This document shows, piece by piece, positions 1 through 6,095 of a stretch of 8,833 nt of DNA (the first letter of the stretch is position 1; the number at the start of each line of letters is the position of its first letter). The notes beneath the pieces were generated by a model that was not told where the DNA came from, made no database searches, and was given only the letters and a program-made list of their open reading frames with translations. The position numbers and the translations under genes were made by a program. The stretch comes from Planctomycetota bacterium (GTDB lineage Bacteria; Planctomycetota; SZUA-567; H5-PLA8): positions 1 to 8,833 of the forward strand of contig JANXLS010000563.1 of the NCBI GenBank assembly GCA_025355035.1. The letters are read 5' to 3'.

Positions 1-231
1 GTCTTCCTTCGAGAAGTAAGCGCCCACCTCGATATGAGAGTGATAGATGATCTGCACCGGGCGCGGCCCCCGCAAACTCTTGTCGAGAAAGAACAAATCC
101 TTCGATCCAAAGTTGTAGGCCGTTTCAGCCCCCCGGGGAAAATGCTCAGGATCCTCGGCGTGCAACGCATTCTGCCGATTCTCAAAGATCTCTATCCGAC
201 CGATCAAACTGTTCTCATCAAATCGCTCCAC
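1..231 (-). CDS. JAMM/MPN+ (Mov34/PAD-1, M67) metalloprotease, N-terminally truncated; C-terminus beyond the window
   Basis: Minus-strand frame, open from base 243 down to base 1; first usable starts are GTG at 231-229 or TTG at 207-205. Read from 231 it gives 77 residues that leave the window in frame. Residues 64-77 are a perfect JAMM zinc signature: H64-S-H66, seven residues, then S74-K-E-D77. Upstream, NRQNALHAEDPEHFPR (18-33) and a following TAYN stretch match the region just before the active site in myxobacterial-type Mov34/MPN/PAD-1 proteins. Family members are zinc isopeptidases; bacterial ones such as Mec trim residues from the C-terminus of MoaD/ThiS-like ubiquitin-fold sulfur carriers. 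The usual first 30 or so residues, carrying the catalytic Glu in a P-x-E-x-CG-like context, are absent because a TGA lies at 246-244. The beginning also overlaps cinA on the other strand. The gene is either broken at its 5' end or joined here by a rearrangement or misassembly. The family call is strong; whether it works is doubtful. Confidence 0.78.
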   Translation of the reverse strand, partial: MERFDENSLIGRIEIFENRQNALHAEDPEHFPRGAETAYNFGSKDLFFLDKSLRGPRPVQIIYHSHIEVGAYFSKED

Positions 232-927
232 GCCTGGGGCATTTCAGAATCCACGGTCGGCGAACGCATCAAACAACTCATGCAAGCCGGGCTGAATCCG
301 AACGTCGGCACTCGCGTTGGCGGAGGCGTCGTGACGGTCCGTCTCGTCGCAAGCGGAGCAGATTTGGCGTCCGCACAGTCGGCACTCCAACCGGCGCTCG
401 AAATGGTACGCGCCGCCCTTCAAGAAGGTCTCTTCGGTGAAGACGACCAAACCCTCGCCGGTGCTGCGGCCATGGCGCTGCGCGAAAACAAAAAAACGGT
501 CGCACTGGCCGAAAGCTGCACTGCGGGTCTCGCGACGGCCTTGCTCGCCGAATCGCCGGGCGTGTCATCGGTGTTGATGGAAAGCGCCGCCGTCTACAGC
601 AACACATCGAAAATTCGCGTGTGTGGCGTGAAGCCGGAAACACTCGCCGCACACGGTGCCGTCTCACAGGAAACGGCAGGAGAACTCGCCGCCGGAATTC
701 GTTCGCGCGCGGGGACAGACATCGGCGTCAGCGTAACCGGCATCGCCGGACCCGACGGCGGTTCGGAAGCAAAACCCAACGGTTTCATCTGTTTCGGAAT
801 TGCAACTGAACGCGGCGTGACGACGTTCGAACGCAGGTTCCTCGGCTTGGATCGCAACACGATTCGCCTGCGCGCGGCTCATCAGGCGCTCGATTTCATT
901 CGCCGCGCTGCGCGGGGAGAATATTAA
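142..927 (+). CDS. cinA: CinA C-terminal half: KH-like linker plus PncC (NMN amidohydrolase) domain, N-terminal MoCF domain missing
   Basis: The frame is open from base 1, with ATGs at 34 and 142. I chose 142 because codons before it are antisense to conserved JAMM sequence and do not resemble CinA. Homology starts around bases 140-190 with a GISES motif (223-257 region) typical of the end of the MoCF domain. An NPNVGT stretch of the CinA middle domain follows, then a complete PncC domain. There AESCTAG (from about base 505) holds the catalytic Ser, YSNTSK gives the active-site Tyr and Lys, and GIAGPDGGSEAKP is the family hallmark. PncC hydrolyses nicotinamide mononucleotide to nicotinate mononucleotide in pyridine nucleotide salvage; full CinA also has an ADP-ribose pyrophosphatase-type N-terminal domain. 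Full CinA is about 400-430 residues and this has 261, so some 150 or more residues are gone. Standalone PncC proteins exist (E. coli, about 165 residues), so deamidase activity could survive. The second Gly of the usual CTGG is Ala. It precedes the next gene by 2 bases, implying one transcript. Confidence 0.85.
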   Translation: MLRILGVQRILPILKDLYPTDQTVLIKSLHAWGISESTVGERIKQLMQAGLNPNVGTRVGGGVVTVRLVASGADLASAQSALQPALEMVRAALQEGLFGEDDQTLAGAAAMALRENKKTVALAESCTAGLATALLAESPGVSSVLMESAAVYSNTSKIRVCGVKPETLAAHGAVSQETAGELAAGIRSRAGTDIGVSVTGIAGPDGGSEAKPNGFICFGIATERGVTTFERRFLGLDRNTIRLRAAHQALDFIRRAARGEY

Positions 928-929
928 TC

Positions 930-1430
930 ATGGCGCGTGCAAAAAGAATTGAGCCCACTCCCTCGCCAACGCCCGTTAATTCCGAGCAGCACGAATCGCT
1001 CTGCAATCATTGTGGCAAATGCTGTTACCAAAAAATAATCGTGGGTAGAACGGTTTATCTGACTCCGTTTCCCTGCACATTTCTGGATACCCATACGAAT
1101 ATGTGCACGGTCTACGACCGTCGGCACGAGCTCAATCCAGATTGTTTGTCGATCGAAACCGGTATGAAGCACAGCGCCTTTCCCAGTGACTGCGGCTATG
1201 TCGTTGAAATGGCTCCGAAAAAATACAAGCCTGCGCGCGACGATTTTGATTGGGAAGGCGAGTGGGAAGACATCGACGAAATCGCCGACGACCTCGGTGT
1301 TTCCACCGAGATTCGCGGCCTCATTCGCACGCGCGGTCCAAAAGCTCGGCCCATGTACGACGAAGCCTTCGAACGCATACAAGCCACACCATCGCTGGTC
1401 GATTTGGCTCGCGCAAAGAAAAGTTCATAG
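930..1430 (+). CDS. YcgN/YkgJ-family cysteine-cluster protein (putative Zn/Fe-S-binding)
   Basis: A 166-residue soluble protein with eight cysteines: C25-x2-C28-x2-C31-C32, C49, C59, C72 and C88. The opening LCNHCGKCC, then VYLTPFPC, a CTVYDRRHELNPDC block and a final DCGY, match the UPF0260 YcgN layout (Cys-rich cluster, Y-x-x-R, PDC). The wider YkgJ family is annotated as zinc- or iron-chelating, but no reaction is established. The last 70 residues are acidic (DFDWEGEWEDIDEIADD, about 105-121) and I recognise no further domain. The ATG lies 2 bases after the cinA stop and has a good ribosome-binding site, GGGGAGA at 914-920 with 9 bases spacing, inside the last codons of cinA, so the two are probably translationally coupled. 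No signal peptide or membrane segment is visible. Family membership is fairly sure; the function is unknown. Confidence 0.8.
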   Translation: MARAKRIEPTPSPTPVNSEQHESLCNHCGKCCYQKIIVGRTVYLTPFPCTFLDTHTNMCTVYDRRHELNPDCLSIETGMKHSAFPSDCGYVVEMAPKKYKPARDDFDWEGEWEDIDEIADDLGVSTEIRGLIRTRGPKARPMYDEAFERIQATPSLVDLARAKKSS

Positions 1431-1495
1431 CTGCCCGCACAGTCCTGTTGTACTTCAGTTCGTGATGCATCGTTTTGTATTGTGTTCAATCACTT

Positions 1496-2413
1496 ATGTC
1501 GATGAACGAGGCCAAAATCTTTTTGTCTCAAAATCCGACGCCGTCGCGCGGACGTTGGATTCTTGCGCTCGCCGTCATCGTGATGATCACAACTGCAGCG
1601 TACTTTTACTTTTCAAACGATCTCGATAAACCTGTATTTTCCACCCTTTCAATCCCACCACCATCAATCGTTCAAGACCCTTTACCAACGAGCCCTCCTC
1701 TCGTACCAGAGCTGCATCCGCCGCTTTTTAAACTGCCAAATCCTGAGCCTGCCATCGACCCGCGCAAGGCTATCGCTGCGATCGAAAACAGTTTATTGCT
1801 GCACTTGCCTTTTACGTCGAGCCTCGATGATCATTCGTCGTATCACCGCATCATGGAATCGAGCGGCGCCGTCTCCGTGCATGATGGTGCCGCGCATTTT
1901 CCCGGCGATTCATTTTTAACATGGCCGCACATCCCCTTGGCGAATCGCCCGTTTGCTTGTGCAGTTTGGATTAGGCCCGAGGGCAAAGTTGTCGGATATG
2001 GGCTTCTTGAACAGGTCGAAGGCGGTCCCGGAAAACATCTCCACCTTCTTATGCGCGATCCCGATAAGCCCTATTTCGGCTTTTATCTCAATGATCTGCG
2101 TTCGCCGCAGAGCGTCACTTCGGAGATGGGTTGGACGCATCTCACGTTCATCTTCACCGGAACGCATCAACAAATTTGGATCAATGGACTCCTCGTTATT
2201 GAACGCAATTCCGATCCGTTTCGCGGCGAAAAGGGCGAGATGCGGATCGGCAAAGCGCCCGGATGGAACAACGTCCCAACACAATGTTTCAAAGGGGCCA
2301 TGCGCGACTTGCGCATTTATGATTTCGCGCTCTCACCGCAGCAAATTCGAATCCTCGCAGGTCTCAACGCTGACGTCCCGCAGAATCCGGAAAAGCCCGC
2401 TGAAACGTTTTAA
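1496..2413 (+). CDS. Membrane-anchored LamG/concanavalin A-like jelly-roll protein
   Basis: 305 residues from ATG 1496; a second ATG at 1502 and a TTG at 1475 are alternatives, and none has a clear Shine-Dalgarno. Layout: short N-terminal tail with Arg before a single hydrophobic helix (about residues 21-40, WILALAVIVMITTAAYFYFS), then a proline-rich spacer (about 48-88). A LamG-like (Laminin_G_3) jelly roll spans about 98-288. Typical LamG signs are LHLPFTSSLDDHS at its start, a central strand pattern ending WTHLTFIFTG with QQIWINGLLV, and the closing FKGAMRDLRIYDFALSPQQI, the classic end of this fold. It is probably held in the inner membrane with the lectin-like domain in the periplasm or outside. 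Such domains often bind glycans or are structural modules; no catalytic residues are recognisable. It begins 65 bases after the cysteine-cluster gene, so it may be read through from it. The role is unknown. Confidence 0.8.
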   Translation: MSMNEAKIFLSQNPTPSRGRWILALAVIVMITTAAYFYFSNDLDKPVFSTLSIPPPSIVQDPLPTSPPLVPELHPPLFKLPNPEPAIDPRKAIAAIENSLLLHLPFTSSLDDHSSYHRIMESSGAVSVHDGAAHFPGDSFLTWPHIPLANRPFACAVWIRPEGKVVGYGLLEQVEGGPGKHLHLLMRDPDKPYFGFYLNDLRSPQSVTSEMGWTHLTFIFTGTHQQIWINGLLVIERNSDPFRGEKGEMRIGKAPGWNNVPTQCFKGAMRDLRIYDFALSPQQIRILAGLNADVPQNPEKPAETF

Positions 2414-2458
2414 GAAGAATATCCTTAATGAGACTGCGCGCTTCCGATCGGCACATAG

Positions 2459-2486
2459 TGGACGAACGAGTCGCCATGTATATAAT
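2459..2486 (+). promoter_or_regulatory. Candidate sigma70-type promoter for the DUF853 ATPase gene
   Basis: A perfect TATAAT lies at 2481-2486. Sixteen bases upstream is TGGACG at 2459-2464, four of six matches to TTGACA. The expected start of transcription near 2493 would leave a leader of about 28 bases before the strong ribosome-binding site and ATG 2522. It sits in the 108-base gap after the LamG gene, so the ATPase probably has its own promoter. The consensus used is that of E. coli and may not hold exactly here. Confidence 0.45.
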
Positions 2487-2509
2487 CCGCATTTTTGTAT
2501 CTCAATAAG

Positions 2510-2515
2510 AAGGAG
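2510..2515 (+). promoter_or_regulatory. Strong ribosome-binding site fixing the DUF853 start
   Basis: AAGGAG with 6 bases spacing to ATG 2522. It decides between this ATG and an in-frame TTG at 2495, which would lie upstream of the site and has no ribosome-binding site of its own. Confidence 0.75.
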
Positions 2516-2521
2516 CGTTCC

Positions 2522-4099
2522 ATGCTCGAGCCTCTCGTCATCGCGAAAACAAACGATCCCAAAACGCCATCGTTGCTGTCGATTCTCCCGGCGATGGCAA
2601 ACCGCCACGGTCTCATTACAGGGGCGACAGGCACGGGCAAGACGGTCACGCTGCAGAAGCTGGCCGAACAATTTTCGAGCATCGGCGTCCCGGTGTTTCT
2701 CGCCGATGTCAAAGGCGACCTCGCGGGTGCGGCTGCAATCGGGACGCTCGATGGGAAAGTCAAACAGCGCATCGATTTACTCAAGTTGACTGATTTCGTG
2801 CCGCACGCCAACCCCGTTGTGTTCTGGGATGTTTTCGGCGAAAAAGGCCATCCGCTCCGAGCGACGATCTCCGACATGGGCCCGCTCATGTTCGCGCGCC
2901 TGCTGAACCTCAATGATGTTCAGGCCGGTGTACTCCAAATCGTTTTCAAAATTGCCGACGACAACGCACTGCTCCTTCTCGATCTCAAAGATTTGCGTTC
3001 GCTGATACAATACGTCGGCGACAATTCACGCGAGTTCACGACCGCCTACGGCAATGTTTCAGTCGCGTCCATCGGCGCAATCCAACGCGGATTGTTGACC
3101 CTGGAACAACAGGGCGGCGTCACATTTTTCGGCGAACCGATGCTCGACATCAACGACCTGATTCAAACTGACGGCAGCGGAAAAGGCGTCGTCAACATTC
3201 TCGCCGCCGACAAACTTTTCAATTCGCCGCTGCTGTATTCGACGTTCCTGCTCTGGATCATGGCTGAACTCTTCGAACAACTTCCGGAAGTCGGCGATCT
3301 CGAAAAACCGAAGCTCGTTTTCTTCTTCGACGAAGCGCATCTTCTCTTCAGCGATGCTCCGCCCGCATTGCAGCAGAAGATTGAACAAGTTGTTCGCCTG
3401 ATTCGCTCGAAGGGCATTGGGATTTATTTCGTCACGCAAAACCCGCTCGACGTTCCCGACACAATCCTGTCGCAATTGGGCAACCGCGTACAACACGCGC
3501 TGCGGGCGTTTTCACCACGTGATCAAAAGGCGGTCAAAGTCGCCGCCGAAACCTTGCGCCAAAATCCAAAGTTCAATTGCGAAGAAGCGATCATGCAGCT
3601 CGAAGTTGGAGAAGCGCTCGTTTCGTTTCTCGATGAAAATGGAACACCTAACATAGTTGATCGTGCGTACGTCCTGCCGCCGCAATCGCGCATTGGGGCA
3701 ATAACCTCATTCGAACGCCAAAAGCTCGTTCAAGCGTCAGTGCTCTACGGTCATTATGAAAAATTGATCGACCGCGAATCGGCATTTGAAAAACTGCGAG
3801 CCGGCGTCAAGCCACACGCACCCAACGCGACAACTGCGTTGGCACCGCAATCGTCTACTGTGCCTGCGACGAATCAATCGACTATTCCGGCGATCCCATC
3901 AGAATCACCCACTGCCGTTCCCGGACCGCAAGGCCCGAGCTTGTGGGAACGCATGAGCGATACGTTCAGCGGAGGCGGAAAGAGAATGGGTGTGGTCGAA
4001 ACGATGGCGAAAGGGGTCGTGCGTTCTGCGAGTTCCGAACTCGGTCGTACGATCATGCGCGGCGTTCTGGGATCGATTTTCGGTGGGCGAAAACGCTAG
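2522..4099 (+). CDS. HerA-like P-loop ATPase, DUF853 (YjgR) family
   Basis: 525 residues from ATG 2522. Walker A GATGTGKT is at residues 34-41, near the N-terminus, as in YjgR-type proteins. Walker B VFFFDEAH is at 266-273, followed by YFVTQNPLDVPD (about 302-313) and GNRVQHALRAFSPRDQKA (about 319-336), which fit the sensor and arginine-finger regions of HerA/FtsK-like motors. Residues about 429-471 form a Pro/Ala/Ser/Thr-rich linker. The C-terminus (GRTIMRGVLGSIFGGRKR) is the conserved DUF853 tail. Length agrees with the family, about 500 residues in E. coli. HerA relatives form hexameric rings that move DNA in repair or segregation; the substrate of DUF853 members is not established. There is no NurA nuclease beside it, nor the N-terminal HAS-barrel of archaeal HerA, so a HerA-NurA resection system is not implied. 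It has its own likely promoter and ends tail-to-tail on the CTAG shared with the MBL gene. The family call is sure, the role is not. Confidence 0.92.
   Translation: MLEPLVIAKTNDPKTPSLLSILPAMANRHGLITGATGTGKTVTLQKLAEQFSSIGVPVFLADVKGDLAGAAAIGTLDGKVKQRIDLLKLTDFVPHANPVVFWDVFGEKGHPLRATISDMGPLMFARLLNLNDVQAGVLQIVFKIADDNALLLLDLKDLRSLIQYVGDNSREFTTAYGNVSVASIGAIQRGLLTLEQQGGVTFFGEPMLDINDLIQTDGSGKGVVNILAADKLFNSPLLYSTFLLWIMAELFEQLPEVGDLEKPKLVFFFDEAHLLFSDAPPALQQKIEQVVRLIRSKGIGIYFVTQNPLDVPDTILSQLGNRVQHALRAFSPRDQKAVKVAAETLRQNPKFNCEEAIMQLEVGEALVSFLDENGTPNIVDRAYVLPPQSRIGAITSFERQKLVQASVLYGHYEKLIDRESAFEKLRAGVKPHAPNATTALAPQSSTVPATNQSTIPAIPSESPTAVPGPQGPSLWERMSDTFSGGGKRMGVVETMAKGVVRSASSELGRTIMRGVLGSIFGGRKR
4096..4099. 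other. CTAG palindrome shared by two convergent stop codons
   Basis: On the plus strand, bases 4097-4099 are the TAG that ends the DUF853 gene. On the minus strand, 4098-4096 read TAG and end the MBL gene. The two coding regions therefore overlap tail-to-tail by 4 bases, leaving no intergenic space for a terminator. Confidence 0.95.
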
Positions 4100-4941
4100 A
4101 GCGATTCGAGCGTTAGTCGCTCTCCCGCGCGCAGTACGCGGAATGATTGTCCAACGTGTTCGCATTCAGCGACAAATTCGTTTGGCGAAGCGGTGTTGAA
4201 TTCGAACATGTCGTAATGACAGGGAACGACAATTTTCGCACCGATGGCTTTGGCGAGTTGAGCTGCTTCCACGCCATTCAAATTTCCGGCGACGTGGCGC
4301 TCCGGCCGATCACCATTGATCGGCAGCAGCGCCAAATAGATATTCAAATGCTTTAAGCGCTCGGCGAGTCCGTCGTAAAGCAATGTATCGCCGCTGTGAT
4401 AGATGCGATACGGTCCACAATCGACGATGTATCCAAGAAATTGACAGCGCCCTTTTTCATCCCGTTCAATCGCGTTGTGCGCGGCTGGAATCGCGCGAAA
4501 CGTGAAGCCGTTTGTCGCGATGGCCTGCGTGTCGTCGAGTCCGAAAAACGAGCGGCAGCTTGCGCCAGCCCGCGCCAGCGCTTCGGTTTGAATGGCAGCC
4601 GGAAAAATAAAATGCAAATTGCGATTCGCGGCGAATAACGGCTGTAGTGTTTCAGGATCAAGATGATCGGTGTGAATGTGACTCGCCGAAACGACGTCGA
4701 TAAAATCCAATCGCTCCGGCGCGATCACGCGTCGCGTCATTCGCACGTGCGGCTTGTCAGTCGCGGTGTATTTTTGGGTCAATGAATCCGAAAGATAGGG
4801 ATCGAGCAGCGCGTGTTTACCATTCCATTGGAGCAAGACTCCGCTCTGCCCCAGCCACCAGACATGCAGCTTTCCAGCATCGTCGAGCGCTCGCTGGATG
4901 TCAGCGAGAAATGCGTCGTCTGACAGAAACGGTTCGATCAT
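4096..4941 (-). CDS. Metallo-beta-lactamase-fold hydrolase, UlaG-like
   Basis: 281 residues with the full metal-binding set of the MBL superfamily: H-x-H-x-D-H at 88-93 (HIHTDH, after VVSAS), H155 in PAAHN, D185 in YHSGDT and H242 in PCHYDMF. The order and the N-terminal WWLGQSGVLLQWNG and LLDPYLSD segments are those of the UlaG/Lactamase_B_2 group, named for L-ascorbate-6-phosphate lactonase. Many relatives act on other lactones, phosphodiesters or phosphonates, so the substrate is open. No signal peptide, so cytoplasmic. The ATG at 4941-4939 overlaps the stop of the upstream MetE-like gene as ATGA, and a GGGAAG at 4956-4951 lies 9 bases upstream. The two are thus co-translated and probably act in one pathway. 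It ends on the CTAG shared with the DUF853 gene. UlaG proper is longer, about 350 residues, another reason not to transfer the ascorbate role. Confidence 0.88.
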   Translation of the reverse strand: MIEPFLSDDAFLADIQRALDDAGKLHVWWLGQSGVLLQWNGKHALLDPYLSDSLTQKYTATDKPHVRMTRRVIAPERLDFIDVVSASHIHTDHLDPETLQPLFAANRNLHFIFPAAIQTEALARAGASCRSFFGLDDTQAIATNGFTFRAIPAAHNAIERDEKGRCQFLGYIVDCGPYRIYHSGDTLLYDGLAERLKHLNIYLALLPINGDRPERHVAGNLNGVEAAQLAKAIGAKIVVPCHYDMFEFNTASPNEFVAECEHVGQSFRVLRAGERLTLESL

Positions 4942-6008
4942 GCAGTTTTGCTTCCCAATTCGGCGCGCACTTTTTTCACACCGTCGACCATGTTCTTCAG
5001 CTTTTTCTTAGCGGCCCAACGCGCTGTCTGGCTTAATCCACAATCCGGCGCGAAGGCCAGTTGCTCGGGTGGTGCGAATTGCAAACAACGTCGAACGCGA
5101 TCCGCGATATCGTCGGGCGTTTCGATGTAATAACTCTTCACATCAATCACTCCGACGGCAGCCGTTTTTGACTTTGCGATCTCAGCAATGATCGGCAATT
5201 CAGCGAACTCGCGACTCGCCATTTCGACATGAATTTCATCGACATGAAGACCCAAAAACGCCGGGAACATCGGCGCATAATTTCGCGGGCCCACCGCGCG
5301 CGCTTTGTAATTTCCGAAACACAGATGAGTCGAAAGCCGACACTGCCCGCGAATCGGCTCAATCGTCCGGTTGAACAACTCGACGAAACGTTCCGGATCT
5401 TCCTGGTGAGCGTAACAACTCATCGACGGTTCATCGACACAGATCTCCGTGCATCCCGCGTGAACGAGCGCGACGAGCTCCCAACTCACCATCGGCAGCA
5501 GCGCCTCGGCCACAGCCCAACGGTCCGCATAGCGCTCGCCATCTGGAAGCATGCGACCGCTCAACGTGTACGGCCCGGGAATGCTGGCTTTCAGTGTCGG
5601 CAAAATACCCGTGCGCCCGCGCAATGCAATCGCCGCGATACGCGAAAGCCGCTCGAATTCAATGACCGCGCCCAAACCGCGCGGAGCACTCAGCGGTCCG
5701 ATGATTTTGTGTTTGCCGCGTTGGTCATGAGCGGGCGGACCGAAGCGACGCGGCGGAGCGGGTTCGCGGTCGATGCCCTCGATGAACCCATAAAAGGAGA
5801 GATTGAAATCGAGGCGGCATTGCTCGCCATCCGTAATGACGTCCAACCCTGCGTCGAGTTGATCGTGAACAGCCGCGATCACCGCGTCCTGCTGCAATTC
5901 CTCAAGATCGTCCGGGCCAAAACGCTCGAGATGTTGCGCACAATATTCCAGCCATCCCGGAAATGGATAACTTCCGATGACCGTCGTTCGAAGGGGTAGC
6001 GCGATCAT
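4938..6008 (-). CDS. Core-MetE: cobalamin-independent methionine synthase C-terminal-type methyltransferase
   Basis: 356 residues from ATG 6008-6006, corresponding only to the catalytic C-terminal barrel of MetE (E. coli MetE is about 750 residues). GSYPFPGW at 12-19 is the family opening; CVDEPSM near 190-196 is the conserved DEP loop. All four zinc ligands known from MetE have counterparts: H228 and C230 (THLCFGNY), E262 (IHVEMAS) and C323 (APDCGL). It should therefore bind zinc and activate a thiol, probably homocysteine, for methyl transfer in the cytoplasm. Stand-alone core-MetE proteins (MesA-MesD groups) take methyl groups from corrinoid proteins or other donors rather than from polyglutamyl folate. 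Epoxyalkane:coenzyme M transferase has the same fold, so the substrate is open. No corrinoid protein or DUF1852 partner is in the window. The start at 6062 is rejected because of the GAGG site at 6021-6018. The stop overlaps the MBL start (ATGA). Confidence 0.85.
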   Translation of the reverse strand: MIALPLRTTVIGSYPFPGWLEYCAQHLERFGPDDLEELQQDAVIAAVHDQLDAGLDVITDGEQCRLDFNLSFYGFIEGIDREPAPPRRFGPPAHDQRGKHKIIGPLSAPRGLGAVIEFERLSRIAAIALRGRTGILPTLKASIPGPYTLSGRMLPDGERYADRWAVAEALLPMVSWELVALVHAGCTEICVDEPSMSCYAHQEDPERFVELFNRTIEPIRGQCRLSTHLCFGNYKARAVGPRNYAPMFPAFLGLHVDEIHVEMASREFAELPIIAEIAKSKTAAVGVIDVKSYYIETPDDIADRVRRCLQFAPPEQLAFAPDCGLSQTARWAAKKKLKNMVDGVKKVRAELGSKTA

Positions 6009-6017
6009 GATATCAAA

Positions 6018-6021
6018 CCTC
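6018..6021 (-). promoter_or_regulatory. Ribosome-binding site choosing the core-MetE start
   Basis: GAGG on the minus strand, 9 bases before ATG 6008-6006. The longer frame to 6062 adds 18 residues unlike MetE and would put this site inside the coding region. Homology starts right after the chosen ATG (MIALPLRTTVIGSYPFP). Confidence 0.6.
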
Positions 6022-6095
6022 GTTAGAGACACCCTCACACAAACAGAGTAGTGCGAGATCATACCGGACGGACTGAAATTGTTTGGCGACCCGCA

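Noticed and set aside
1186..1629. Plus-strand frame of 147 codons bridging the cysteine-cluster and LamG genes
   Set aside because: It overlaps the ends of both real genes in another frame and shows no family motif.
4556..4580. GCGCCAGC-type direct repeats
   Set aside because: They lie in the MBL coding sequence and encode an ordinary Ala/Arg/Gly stretch; no further copies are seen.
5229..5999. Long open plus-strand frame of 256 codons opposite the MetE-like gene
   Set aside because: It is antisense to a clearly conserved gene, gives Arg/Thr/Ser-rich sequence with no recognisable motif, and has no ribosome-binding site I can see.
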